Assembly: GCA_963785565.1 (NCBI GenBank)
Contig: CAWAVV010000015.1
Span: 142,416-206,415, forward strand
Source: AP-15 sp963785565
Lineage (GTDB): Bacteria; Pseudomonadota; Alphaproteobacteria; ATCC43930; CGMCC-115725
Reading direction: 5' to 3'
DNA length: 64,000 nucleotides
A model generated the notes under the pieces. That model was not told where the DNA came from and searched no databases. It saw nothing but the letters and a program-made list of their open reading frames with translations. The translations under genes were made by a program, and so were the position numbers. The number at the start of each line of letters is the position of its first letter. The stretch's first letter is position 1. This document shows, piece by piece, positions 9,320 to 18,319 of the stretch.

Positions 9320-10722
9320 CGCCGTTGTGGACCGCGGCGGATGTCGCTCAGGCAACCGGCGCCGCGAGTAACGCCAATTGGGCGGCGGCGGGTGTCTCGA
9401 TCGACAGCCGCACACTGACGGCGGGAGACCTGTTCGTCGCGTTGCGCGGCCCCAACCATGACGGCCACGATTTTGTCGCTCCAGCGTTCGAACGCGGCGC
9501 CGCCGCTGCGATGGTCGACCGACAGATCCTCGGGCTCCCCCAGGGGGCGGCGCTGATGCGTGTCGCTGACACGCTCGCTGGGCTCGGCGCCCTCGGCCGA
9601 TTTGCTCGCGCCCGCAGCAGCGCGCGGATCATCGCGGTGACCGGCAGCGTCGGCAAAACCGGAACCAAAGAGGCGCTGCGCTTGGTGTTCGCGGCCTGCG
9701 GCACGACTTTCGCGTCCGCCGGCAGTTTGAACAATCACTGGGGGGTTCCGCTGTCGCTGGCCCGCATGCCGCCTGGTACGGCTTACGGAATCTTCGAGCT
9801 CGGCATGAACCATCCCGGCGAGATCGACGCCCTGACCCGCCTGGTACGGCCCCACATCGCGCTGATCACGACCATCGCGCCGGTCCATCTCGGCTTTTTC
9901 GGCTCGGTCGAGGCGATCGCCGATGCCAAGGCCGAGATCTTTTTCGGGCTTGAACCGGGCGGGGTCGCCATCCTCAACCGCGACAACCCACACTTTCCGC
10001 GCCTTGCCGCGTCGGCCGAGCGCGCGGGTGCGGATCAAGTGATCAGCTTTGGCGCCGATCCGGAGGCCACGGTCCGGCTCGTCGATTCTGTGCTCGATCC
10101 CCACGGCAGCACAGTAGAGGCAAGATGTTCGGGCGTTCCGGTGCGCTTCCGTTTGCCCGTCCCCGGACGGCACTGGGTCATCAACGCGCTCGCCGTGCTG
10201 GGCGCAACAATGGCGGCCGGCTGCGATGTCCGATCTGCGGCAGAGGAACTCTTGGGCCTCGAAGCGATGCCGGGCCGAGGACGTCGTCACCGGCTGGCTT
10301 GGCGGGGCGGGATCTTGACCCTGATCGATGAGAGCTACAATGCGAGCCCGGCGGCGATGGAGGCGGCCATTGCGGTGCTTGCCGCGACTTCGCCGGAGGC
10401 GGGCGGGCGGCGGGTGGCGATGCTGGGCGACATGCTCGAACTCGGCGATGCGGCCGAGCATTTCCATCGCAATCTGGCGGCGCCTCTTGCCGCGGCCGGG
10501 GTCGATCGCGTGTTCCTGGTCGGCAAAGCTATGGCGGCACTCCACGAGGTCCTGCCCGAGGCCAGCAGGGGCGGATTGTGGCGGTCTGCCGATCAAGCTA
10601 TCCCCGCGCTGTTGAGCTTCCTTCAGCCAGGCGACGTCGTGACCGTCAAAGGGTCCTACAGCTTGCATGTTGACCGGATCGTCGAACGGCTGATTGCCGA
10701 ATCGGCGCGCCTCGGGACCTGA
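9316..10722 (+). CDS. murF: UDP-MurNAc-tripeptide--D-Ala-D-Ala ligase MurF
   Basis: 468 residues. MurF joins D-Ala-D-Ala to UDP-MurNAc-tripeptide. ATP loop TGSVGKTGTK at 109-118, then the NNHWGVPLSLARM stretch, FELGMNHPGEI and the late DESYNASPAAMEAAI motif followed by MLGDMLELG, all typical of MurF. ATG 9316 overlaps the murE stop (ATGA). The dipeptide substrate would come from Ddl encoded downstream. Confidence 0.95.
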   Translation: MTPLWTAADVAQATGAASNANWAAAGVSIDSRTLTAGDLFVALRGPNHDGHDFVAPAFERGAAAAMVDRQILGLPQGAALMRVADTLAGLGALGRFARARSSARIIAVTGSVGKTGTKEALRLVFAACGTTFASAGSLNNHWGVPLSLARMPPGTAYGIFELGMNHPGEIDALTRLVRPHIALITTIAPVHLGFFGSVEAIADAKAEIFFGLEPGGVAILNRDNPHFPRLAASAERAGADQVISFGADPEATVRLVDSVLDPHGSTVEARCSGVPVRFRLPVPGRHWVINALAVLGATMAAGCDVRSAAEELLGLEAMPGRGRRHRLAWRGGILTLIDESYNASPAAMEAAIAVLAATSPEAGGRRVAMLGDMLELGDAAEHFHRNLAAPLAAAGVDRVFLVGKAMAALHEVLPEASRGGLWRSADQAIPALLSFLQPGDVVTVKGSYSLHVDRIVERLIAESARLGT

Positions 10723-10726
10723 TCCG

Positions 10727-11815
10727 ATGCTTTACCGGCTGCTCTACCCGCTCGCGGACCAGTTCCAAATTTTCAATCTGTTCCGCTACATCACCTTTCG
10801 CTCGGGCGGAGCGGTCGTCACCGCGCTGTTGATCAGTTTCGTCTTTGGCCGGCCGATCATCGCCTGGCTGCGCGCAAAACAGACCAACGGTCAGCCGATC
10901 CGCCTAGACGGCCCCGCCGGCCACCTGATCCGCAAAAAGGGTACGCCGACGATGGGCGGCTTCCTGATCCTGCTGGCGCTGACGGTAGCGACCTTGCTGT
11001 GGGCGGATTTGACCAACCCTTATGTCTGGATCGTGCTGCTGGTCACCGTCGGGTTCGGGCTGATCGGCTTTTTGGACGACTATAAGAAGCTGACCAGCAA
11101 TTCTCATCGCGGGCTGTCCGGGTCGACCAAGATCGTGCTCGAAATCGGCGTCGGCGCTCTCGCTTGCGTCGCGCTCGGCTATGTGACGCCAGCGCCGTTG
11201 GCCCACACTCTCGCCGTGCCGTTCTTCAAAAACGTTCTGATCCCTCTCGACGGGCTGTTCGTGCCGTTTTGCGTCCTCGTCATTGTCGGAGCATCTAACG
11301 CGGTCAATCTGACCGACGGGCTCGACGGGCTGGCGATCGTGCCGGCGATGATCGCCGCCGGCTGCTTTGCGCTGATCGCCTATCTCGTCGGCAATGCGAT
11401 CTTTGCCAATTACCTGCAACTCCACCACGTTCCGGGCGCCGGCGAGCTGACCGTGTTCTGCGGCGCCATGGTCGGGGCCAGCCTCGGGTTTCTGTGGTTC
11501 AACGCTCCGCCGGCGATGGTGTTCATGGGCGACACCGGCTCGCTCTCGATCGGCGGCGCGCTCGGGACGATCAGCGTCGTCACCAAGCACGAGCTCGTGC
11601 TCGCGATCATCGGCGGGCTCTTTGTGCTCGAGGCGGTGTCGGTCATCGTCCAGGTCGCCAGCTTCAAGATCACCGGGCGGCGCGTCTTTCGGATGGCGCC
11701 GCTGCACCACCACTTCGAGCAGAAGGGTTGGGCCGAACCGACGATCGTCATCCGCTTTTGGATCATCGCCTCGATTCTGGCGATCGCCGGGCTTGCCACC
11801 TTGAAATTGCGGTAG
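10727..11815 (+). CDS. mraY: phospho-MurNAc-pentapeptide transferase MraY
   Basis: 362 residues with about ten membrane spans. MraY moves phospho-MurNAc-pentapeptide onto undecaprenyl phosphate, making lipid I. Catalytic marks are GFLDDYKKL, NLTDGLDGLAIVPA, VFMGDTGSLSIGGALG and PLHHHFEQKGW. The start chosen is ATG 10727 (MLYRLLYPLADQFQ), the family N-terminus; the longer frame from 10694 would overlap murF. It is followed by a 134-base gap where murD would be expected. Confidence 0.96.
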   Translation: MLYRLLYPLADQFQIFNLFRYITFRSGGAVVTALLISFVFGRPIIAWLRAKQTNGQPIRLDGPAGHLIRKKGTPTMGGFLILLALTVATLLWADLTNPYVWIVLLVTVGFGLIGFLDDYKKLTSNSHRGLSGSTKIVLEIGVGALACVALGYVTPAPLAHTLAVPFFKNVLIPLDGLFVPFCVLVIVGASNAVNLTDGLDGLAIVPAMIAAGCFALIAYLVGNAIFANYLQLHHVPGAGELTVFCGAMVGASLGFLWFNAPPAMVFMGDTGSLSIGGALGTISVVTKHELVLAIIGGLFVLEAVSVIVQVASFKITGRRVFRMAPLHHHFEQKGWAEPTIVIRFWIIASILAIAGLATLKLR

Positions 11816-11858
11816 TGTGTGATGAACGATGGAGGCATCGCACAGATAGTAGCTAGAT

Positions 11859-11872
11859 GCGGCTATAGCCGC
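11859..11872. promoter_or_regulatory. perfect 14-bp palindrome before ftsW
   Basis: GCGGCTATAGCCGC is a perfect palindrome in the 134-base mraY-ftsW gap, followed by an AT-rich TATATAT run. It could be an operator or an RNA hairpin. No family is recognised; the functional reading is a guess. Confidence 0.3.
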
Positions 11873-11949
11873 TATATATCCCCTCTCCGTGAGAGTTGGG
11901 GGGCTGGGCCCGGTGGCAAGCCCCGCCCGAGCGGCGAGGATCGATCCCG

Positions 11950-13068
11950 ATGAGGTTCGCCCGCATCGATCAGAGCCCGGTAGCGCGTTGGTGGTGGACC
12001 GTCGATCGATGGAGCCTCGCGGCACTCGGCGTCCTGATGGGTTTCGGCGTGCTGATGAGCTTGGCGGCGAGCCCGGCGGTCGCCGAGCGGATCGGCTATG
12101 ACGGCATGCATTTCGTGCGCCGTTACCTGTCCCTTCTACCGGTTACGATCGGCGTGATGTGGCTGATCTCGCTGCAAACGCCGCGGACGGTCCGCCGCAT
12201 AGCCTTTATCGGCTTCGGCATCGGGATGGTGCTGCTGGCGCTGACTTTTGTCGTCGGCGGCGAGATCAAGGGAGCGCGGCGGTGGATCAATCTGCCGTTG
12301 CTGTCGCTGCAGCCCTCCGAGTTTGTCAAGCCCACCTTTGCCGTCGTCGCCGCCTGGCTGTTCTCCGAGCAAAAGCTGCGCCGTGGGTTTCCGGGCAACC
12401 TGATCTCTGCCGCATTGTTGCTGCTGATCGTCGGGATACTGATTGCGCAGCCCGATATCGGCATGGCGGTGGTGGTGGCGGCCGTGTGGTTTGGACAATT
12501 TTACATGGCCGGTCTGCGGCTCTATTGGGTCGTGTTGTTCGGTCTTGGAGGAATTGGTGCGCTGGCCGGGGCCTATACTTGCTTGCCGCATGTCAGGATT
12601 CGAGTCGATCATTTTCTCGATCCGGCAACCGGCGACAGCTATCAGGTCAGCCGCTCGCTCGAAGCATTCGCCAATGGCGGATTGTGGGGGCGTGGCCCGG
12701 GCGAGGGCACGATCAAATATGTGCTGCCCGATGCGCACGCCGATTTCGTATTCGCGGTTGCCGGAGAGGAATTGGGCCTGATCGTTTGCCTCTTCGTTGT
12801 CGGGCTCTTCACCTTTGTCGTGCTGCGCGGGTTTTCGCGGCTGCGCCAGGAGGGCAGCCTGTTCGTGCTGCTGTCGGCTACCGGCTTGTTGATCCAATTC
12901 GGGCTTCAAGCGGCGATTAACATGGCCTCGACCTTGCACATGATGCCGACCAAGGGGATGACATTGCCGTTTTTGTCTTACGGCGGCTCCTCGATGCTCG
13001 CTCTCGGGTTGGGGATGGGGATGTTGCTTGCGTTGACCCGCCGCCGGCTAGCGGGAAGCGCTCTGTGA
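11950..13068 (+). CDS. ftsW: septal peptidoglycan polymerase FtsW
   Basis: 372 residues, SEDS-family membrane protein with about ten spans. FtsW polymerises lipid II at the septum together with FtsI. Conserved stretches are LPLLSLQPSEFVKPTFAVV, the QPDIGMAVVV loop, SLEAFANGGLWGRGPGEGTIKY, LPDAHADFVFAVAGEELGL and the C-terminal FLSYGGSSMLA. ATG 11950 is preferred over an in-frame start at 11896, because the family begins near RFARIDQSPVARWWWTVDRW and AGGA lies nearby. Its TGA overlaps the GTG of murG. Confidence 0.95.
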   Translation: MRFARIDQSPVARWWWTVDRWSLAALGVLMGFGVLMSLAASPAVAERIGYDGMHFVRRYLSLLPVTIGVMWLISLQTPRTVRRIAFIGFGIGMVLLALTFVVGGEIKGARRWINLPLLSLQPSEFVKPTFAVVAAWLFSEQKLRRGFPGNLISAALLLLIVGILIAQPDIGMAVVVAAVWFGQFYMAGLRLYWVVLFGLGGIGALAGAYTCLPHVRIRVDHFLDPATGDSYQVSRSLEAFANGGLWGRGPGEGTIKYVLPDAHADFVFAVAGEELGLIVCLFVVGLFTFVVLRGFSRLRQEGSLFVLLSATGLLIQFGLQAAINMASTLHMMPTKGMTLPFLSYGGSSMLALGLGMGMLLALTRRRLAGSAL

Positions 13069-14180
13069 GCGCCATTGTCGCTCTTGCCGCAGGCGGCACC
13101 GGCGGGCACCTGTTCCCGGCCGAGTCTGTGGCAACCGAACTGGTCGAACGCGGCCGGCAGGTCCACCTGCTGACCGATGCCCGAGCCGATGCCTTTGCCG
13201 TAGGCGTTCGCGGAGTCGCGGTTCACTGCGTGCGTTCCGGAAGGCTCGGCGGCGGCCCGGTTCGGGCTGCTCACGGCTTGGCCGAGATGGCGGCCGGTAT
13301 CGTTCAGGCACGCCGGCTGCTGCGCCAGTTGTCGCCGCAGGCGATCGTCGGCTTTGGCGGCTATCCGTCGGTGCCGACGATGCTGGCCGCCGCGTCGCTC
13401 GGACTGGCGACCCTCATTCACGAGCAGAACGCGGTTCTCGGCCGAGCCAACAAGCTGCTGGCGCCCAGGATGAGGCGGATTGCCAGCGGTTTTCCCGAGA
13501 CCGCGGGGATGCGCCCCGCCGACCGAGCCCGCTCCGTCTATACCGGGAACCCGGTTAGGCAGGGAGTCCTCGCCATCGGCGAGCCGAGCTATGAGCCGCC
13601 ACTGCCGGGCGGGACGATCGAGTTGCTGATCCTTGGCGGCAGCCAAGGCGCCCGGGCTCTGAGCGAGATTGTGCCGCCGGCCCTCGCGGCATTGCCGCCG
13701 GACCTGCGCGCCGCGCTCAGGGTGACCCAGCAGGCGCGCCCCGAGGATCTCGCCTCAGTCGCCAAAGCCTACGCCGAAACCGGCATCGCCGCAGAGATCG
13801 AAAGCTTTTTCACCGATGTGCCGCGGCGGATGGCGCGCGCGCATCTGGCGATTTGCCGGGCCGGCGCCTCGACCGTGGCCGAGCTCTCCGCTATCGGCCG
13901 GCCGGCATTACTGATCCCTTACCCGCATGCGACCGACGACCACCAAACCGCGAACGCCCAGGCTTTCGCCGCGGCCGGGGGCGGATGGGTCGTCGCGCAG
14001 ACGGATCTCCGCCCCGACACCCTCGCCGCTCGGCTACAGGGTCTTCTCGCTGACGGCGCTTCGCTGATTCGAGCAGCGCAGAGCGCACAGGCTTTCGGCC
14101 GGCGCGATGCGGCCCGCCATCTGGCGCTGCTGGCGCTGGCGCTCGAACCCGGCAACGCGTCCGAGGGATATGCGGCATGA
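13065..14180 (+). CDS. murG: lipid II synthase MurG
   Basis: 371 residues. GT28 glycosyltransferase that adds GlcNAc to lipid I on the inner face of the membrane. The glycine loop GGTGGH is at 10-15, GFGGYPSVPTMLAA follows, and the donor-binding half carries ILGGSQGARALSEIVP and ICRAGASTVAELSAIGRPA. The start is GTG 13065, coupled to ftsW (GTGA). Its stop overlaps the murC start (ATGA). Confidence 0.95.
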   Translation: MSAIVALAAGGTGGHLFPAESVATELVERGRQVHLLTDARADAFAVGVRGVAVHCVRSGRLGGGPVRAAHGLAEMAAGIVQARRLLRQLSPQAIVGFGGYPSVPTMLAAASLGLATLIHEQNAVLGRANKLLAPRMRRIASGFPETAGMRPADRARSVYTGNPVRQGVLAIGEPSYEPPLPGGTIELLILGGSQGARALSEIVPPALAALPPDLRAALRVTQQARPEDLASVAKAYAETGIAAEIESFFTDVPRRMARAHLAICRAGASTVAELSAIGRPALLIPYPHATDDHQTANAQAFAAAGGGWVVAQTDLRPDTLAARLQGLLADGASLIRAAQSAQAFGRRDAARHLALLALALEPGNASEGYAA

Positions 14181-15601
14181 GGGCGCTGCCGCTGACCATC
14201 GGGCCGTTGCATTTTGTCGGCATTGGCGGCATCGGGATGAGCGGCATCGCCGAGGTTCTGCACAATCTTGGCTATCGCGTGCAGGGCAGCGACCTCGCCG
14301 ATGGGGCGAATGTACGTCGCTTGGTCGAGCTGGGCATCCCGGTGGCGATCGGGCACGAGGCGGGCAATCTCGGCTCCGCCGAGGTCGTCGTGATCTCCTC
14401 GGCGGTAGCGCCCGACAACCCTGAGATCGCCGCGGCCCGGGGGCGACGGCTGCCGGTGGTGCGGCGCGCCGAGATGCTGGGCGAGCTGATGCGGCTCAAA
14501 TGGTCGTTGGCGGTCGCCGGCACCCATGGCAAGACGACGACGACCTCAATGATCGGCGCTCTGCTCGAGACCGCCCAGCTTGATCCGACCGTGATCAATG
14601 GCGGCATCATCAATGCGTACGGCACCAATACCCGGCTCGGCGCCGGCGACTGGATGGTGGTCGAAGCCGACGAGAGCGACGGAACCTTCGCCCGGCTGCC
14701 GGCGACGGGCGCGATCGTCACAAATATCGATCCCGAGCATCTCGATTTTTTCGGCAGTTTCGACGCGCTGCGCCAGGCGTTCGAGACCTTTGTCGGCAAC
14801 ATTCCGTTCTACGGCTTCGCGGCATTGTGCATTGATCATCCGGTCGTGCAGGGGATGATCCCAAAATTGTCGGATCGCCGGGTGCTGACCTACGGGATGA
14901 GCCCGCAAGCCGATATCCGCGCCGTTGACCTCAGGCTCGGGCGTGACGGGGCTCGCTACGACATCGTCGTATCGGATAGCGTGACGGAGCGTGGACGTAC
15001 GGTTCCGGACCTGTATTTACCGATGTTCGGCCGGCACAATGTCCAGAATTCGCTGGCCGCGGCGGCGGTTGCCGAGGCGCTCGGACTGGGCGACGACGCG
15101 TTGCGCGCGGCCTTGCGCAATTTTAAAGGGGTCAAGCGCCGCTTCACCAAAACCGGCGAATGGAACGGCGTGACGGTGATCGACGATTACGGCCACCATC
15201 CGGTCGAGATTGCAGCGGTACTGAAAGCGGCGCGCGCGATCGTCGCGGGCAAAGTCATCGCTGTCGTGCAGCCCCACCGCTACAGCCGCGTGTCCCACCT
15301 GTTCGAGGGATTCTGTACCTGCTTCAACGATGCCGACATGGTTCTCGTCGCCGATATTTATGCCGCCGGCGAGGCGCCGATCGAGGGCGTAACAAGGGAC
15401 GCGATCGTCGCCGGGCTGATCGAGCACGGTCATCGCAACGTGCGCGCGCTCGCCGACCCCGGCGATCTCGCGCCGCTGACCGCCGAGCTGGCCCTCCCCG
15501 GCGACATGGTGGTGTGTCTCGGCGCCGGTTCCATCACCGCTTGGGCCAACAGCCTGCCCGGCGCACTCGCCGCCCTGGAAAACCGCGAGCGAGTTGGATG
15601 A
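14177..15601 (+). CDS. murC: UDP-MurNAc--L-alanine ligase MurC
   Basis: 474 residues. MurC attaches L-Ala to UDP-MurNAc, the first peptide step. The Rossmann start HFVGIGGIGMSGIAEVL, the ATP loop GTHGKTTT (115-122), the EADESDGTFARLPATGAIVTNID stretch and the late DDYGHHPVEI motif identify it. ATG overlaps murG, and the stop overlaps the murB start as ATGA. Confidence 0.96.
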   Translation: MRALPLTIGPLHFVGIGGIGMSGIAEVLHNLGYRVQGSDLADGANVRRLVELGIPVAIGHEAGNLGSAEVVVISSAVAPDNPEIAAARGRRLPVVRRAEMLGELMRLKWSLAVAGTHGKTTTTSMIGALLETAQLDPTVINGGIINAYGTNTRLGAGDWMVVEADESDGTFARLPATGAIVTNIDPEHLDFFGSFDALRQAFETFVGNIPFYGFAALCIDHPVVQGMIPKLSDRRVLTYGMSPQADIRAVDLRLGRDGARYDIVVSDSVTERGRTVPDLYLPMFGRHNVQNSLAAAAVAEALGLGDDALRAALRNFKGVKRRFTKTGEWNGVTVIDDYGHHPVEIAAVLKAARAIVAGKVIAVVQPHRYSRVSHLFEGFCTCFNDADMVLVADIYAAGEAPIEGVTRDAIVAGLIEHGHRNVRALADPGDLAPLTAELALPGDMVVCLGAGSITAWANSLPGALAALENRERVG

Positions 15602-16551
15602 TCGCGCTACAGGCGGAACCCATATCCCCGCCGATTGCGGCGCTTGGGCACTTGCGCGGCCGGCTGATCGCGAATGCGCCGATCGGAAAGCAGACCTGGT
15701 TCGGTGTCGGCGGACCGGCGGAACTACTGTATCGGCCCGCGGATTGCGAAGACCTCTCCACGTTCCTCGCGGCGTTGCCACCGGAGGTCCCAGTAACGGT
15801 GATCGGCGGCGGCTCGAACATACTGATCCGCGACGGCGGGCTTCCCGGTGTCACGATCCGGCTGGGGCTCGGCCTTGCGGGCGTCGCCATCGACGGGAGC
15901 GAAGTAGTGGCCGGCGCCGGGGCGCTCCATCTCAACGTCGCGCTGGCGGCGGCCAAGGCCGGGATCGCCGGGCTGGAATTCCTCTCCGGAATCCCGGGGA
16001 CGATCGGCGGCGGGTTGCGCATGAATGCGGGCGCCTATGGCCGTGAAACCAAAGATGTCCTGGTTTCCGCAACGGCGCTCGACCGCGGCGGCGTTTCCCA
16101 CCTGATTGCGGTCGATTCGATGGGGTTGTCCTACCGCCATTGCGGAGTTGACCAGGACCGGATTTTCGTCGAGGCTCGACTGCGCGGCGCCCGCGGCGAC
16201 CCGGCCACGATCGCCCGGCGGATGGCTGAGATCAGGCAATCGCGCGAGGCGACTCAGCCGATCCGCAGCCGCACCGGCGGTTCGACCTTCAAGAACCCGC
16301 CGGGCGACACCGCCTGGCGCCTGATCGACCTTGCCGGCTGTCGCGGTCTCGTGCGCGGAGGGGCGATGGTGTCGTCGCAGCACGCGAATTTTCTGATCAA
16401 CACCGGCGACGCCACCGCCGCCGATCTCGAAGGGCTTGGCGAGCAAGTGCGGCGCCGAGTCTACGAGGCGACCAGAGTCGTGCTCGAATGGGAAATCCGC
16501 CGCGTTGGCCGCCCGCTTCCCGGCGTCGAACCAATCACCGAGGGGTGCTGA
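15598..16551 (+). CDS. murB: UDP-N-acetylenolpyruvoylglucosamine reductase MurB
   Basis: 317 residues. FAD enzyme that reduces enolpyruvyl-UDP-GlcNAc to UDP-MurNAc with NADPH. The FAD-binding stretches are NAPIGKQTWFGVGGPAELLY, VIGGGSNILIRDGG and GIPGTIGGGLRMNAGAYG. Catalytic region RTGGSTFKNPPGD holds the proton-donor serine, and the C-terminal Glu lies in VLEWEIRRVG. ATG 15598 overlaps the murC stop. Confidence 0.95.
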   Translation: MIALQAEPISPPIAALGHLRGRLIANAPIGKQTWFGVGGPAELLYRPADCEDLSTFLAALPPEVPVTVIGGGSNILIRDGGLPGVTIRLGLGLAGVAIDGSEVVAGAGALHLNVALAAAKAGIAGLEFLSGIPGTIGGGLRMNAGAYGRETKDVLVSATALDRGGVSHLIAVDSMGLSYRHCGVDQDRIFVEARLRGARGDPATIARRMAEIRQSREATQPIRSRTGGSTFKNPPGDTAWRLIDLAGCRGLVRGGAMVSSQHANFLINTGDATAADLEGLGEQVRRRVYEATRVVLEWEIRRVGRPLPGVEPITEGC

Positions 16552-16574
16552 AGCGGTGACCAAAAACCATCGCT

Positions 16575-17477
16575 TTGCTGATGGGTGGCTGGTCGCCCGA
16601 ACGCGATGTGTCGCTGTCGAGCGGGAGGGAATGCGCCAAGGCGCTCGTCGACCACGGCTATCGGGTCAGGACCGTCGATGTCGGACGCGACCTCCCTGCA
16701 TTGCTGCGCGCCCTCCTACCCCGCCCCGAGGTGATCTTCAACGCCCTGCACGGCGTCGGGGGCGAAGACGGCACGATCCAGGCGGTCTTCGAGATGCTGG
16801 CGATCCCCTACACCCATTCGGGCGTACTCGCATCGGCTCTCGCAATGCACAAGCCGACGGCAAAGACGGTCTTTCGCGCCGCTGGCCTGCCGGTGGTCGA
16901 GGATTTCGTCGCCAGCCCCGAGGAGCTCGCGCGGCGCGATCCGCTGCCTGCACCCTTTGTCGTCAAGCCGACCAATCAGGGATCGAGCGTCGGCGTGCGC
17001 ATCGTCCGGGTCGGCGACAATTCCTGGCATGACGAGGTCGCGTGCTGGCGCTTCGGTCGCGAAATCATGGTCGAGCGCTTTATTCCGGGGCGCGAGTTGA
17101 CCGTAGCGGTGATGGGCGACCGAGCGCTCGGGGTCTGCGAAATCGTCCCGCGCGGCAGCTTTTACGACTACACGGCGAAATATGCGCAAGGCGGCTCCGA
17201 TCACCTGGTGCCGGCCCCGATCCCCGCTCGGATCTATGAGGAGGCGCTCGACATCTCGCTGCGCGCCCACCGCGCGCTCGGCTGCCGCGGCGTCAGCCGA
17301 GCCGATTTGCGCTACGACGACACCCTTGGGGGCGACGGCCGGCTCTATCTGCTGGAGGTCAATACCCAGCCGGGAATGACCCCGACTTCGCTGGTGCCCG
17401 ACATTGCCCGGCATGCCGGCATCGGCTTTGACGAATTGGTGGTGTGGATCGTGGAGAACGCGGCATGCGAGGGGTAA
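16575..17477 (+). CDS. ddl: D-alanine--D-alanine ligase
   Basis: 300 residues from TTG 16575. ATP-grasp enzyme making D-Ala-D-Ala for MurF. MGGWSPERDVSLSSG, FNALHGVGGEDGTIQ, PFVVKPTNQGSSVGV and the metal/ATP site LLEVNTQPGMTPTSLVPDIA are clear. The start is odd. The codons just upstream in this frame read P-K-T-I-A, the expected beginning of the first strand, but no start codon precedes them before a TGA at 16557. A GTG at 16556 would give VTKTIALLMGGW if the A5 run at 16562-16566 were one base shorter. So either TTG is used or there is a one-base indel at the 5' end. Confidence 0.9.
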   Translation: MLMGGWSPERDVSLSSGRECAKALVDHGYRVRTVDVGRDLPALLRALLPRPEVIFNALHGVGGEDGTIQAVFEMLAIPYTHSGVLASALAMHKPTAKTVFRAAGLPVVEDFVASPEELARRDPLPAPFVVKPTNQGSSVGVRIVRVGDNSWHDEVACWRFGREIMVERFIPGRELTVAVMGDRALGVCEIVPRGSFYDYTAKYAQGGSDHLVPAPIPARIYEEALDISLRAHRALGCRGVSRADLRYDDTLGGDGRLYLLEVNTQPGMTPTSLVPDIARHAGIGFDELVVWIVENAACEG

Positions 17478-18319
17478 AGGCGCCGCCGCCGCGCCGCCGC
17501 CGCGCTGGCTGGACCGGACGACTCCGTCGCCTCGCCTGGTGGATCGGCGCCCCCGCTTTTCTCGCCGTCGCCGTTTACGCCGCCGCCCAATTCAGCCGTT
17601 CTTCGCTCGGTCAGTCCGTCCTCCACAGCGCCTCGAACCGTCTGCTCAATGCCAGTGCGGCGATCGGGTTACGCGTCGCCGACATCCGGGTCGAGGGGCG
17701 CGAAACCACCGATCGCGAGACGATCCTCGATGCGCTCGGCGCTCGACCCGGCACTCCGATCCTGGCGGTCGATCCGGTCCGCGCCAAGCAGCAGCTCGAA
17801 AGTCTGCCATGGGTCCGCTCGGCTCTGATCGAGCGTCGGCTTCCCGATACGCTCTATGTCCGCCTTGTCGAGCGCTCGCCGCTGGCCTTGTGGCAGCACG
17901 CCGGCAAGATCGAGTTGATCGACCGCACCGGCGCTGTAATCCCGGTCTCCCGTCTCGACCAATTCGCCAAGCTGCCGCTTGTCGTCGGTGAGGACGCTGC
18001 GAGCCATGCGAGCGAACTATTGGCGATGCTGGCGAGCGAGCCCGACCTCGCCTCACGCGTGACCGCGGCGGTGCACGTCGGCGGCCGACGCTGGAACTTG
18101 CGCATCGACAATTCGATCGACGTTTTGCTCCCCACGGACGACCCCGCGGGAGCGTGGGGCGATCTCGCCCGCCTCCAACGGTCGAGCGCTATTCTGAAGC
18201 GCGACGTTCAGGCCATCGACATGCGTTTGCCCGACCGGCTCGTCGTGCGTGTTGTTCCAGAACCGCCAAAGGAAGCCCCGACAGCCAAGAAAGGACGCCT
18301 GCCGGCGAAGAATACATGA
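17465..18319 (+). CDS. ftsQ: cell division protein FtsQ
   Basis: 284 residues. The N-terminus is Arg-rich and cytoplasmic, with one membrane span at about 23-45 (LAWWIGAPAFLAVAVYAAA). A POTRA domain follows (ADIRVEGRETTDRETILDAL...), then the beta-domain with the family-typical LPWVRSALIERRLPDTLYV and ERSPLALWQHAGKIELIDRTG. FtsQ links FtsL/FtsB to the divisome. ATG 17465 lies inside the end of ddl (13-base overlap). Its stop overlaps ftsA (ATGA). Confidence 0.93.
   Translation: MRGVKAPPPRRRRAGWTGRLRRLAWWIGAPAFLAVAVYAAAQFSRSSLGQSVLHSASNRLLNASAAIGLRVADIRVEGRETTDRETILDALGARPGTPILAVDPVRAKQQLESLPWVRSALIERRLPDTLYVRLVERSPLALWQHAGKIELIDRTGAVIPVSRLDQFAKLPLVVGEDAASHASELLAMLASEPDLASRVTAAVHVGGRRWNLRIDNSIDVLLPTDDPAGAWGDLARLQRSSAILKRDVQAIDMRLPDRLVVRVVPEPPKEAPTAKKGRLPAKNT

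Noticed and set aside
7970..10668. Two long minus-strand frames (481 and 461 residues)
   Set aside because: Antisense of murE and murF; Arg/Asp-rich shadow text.
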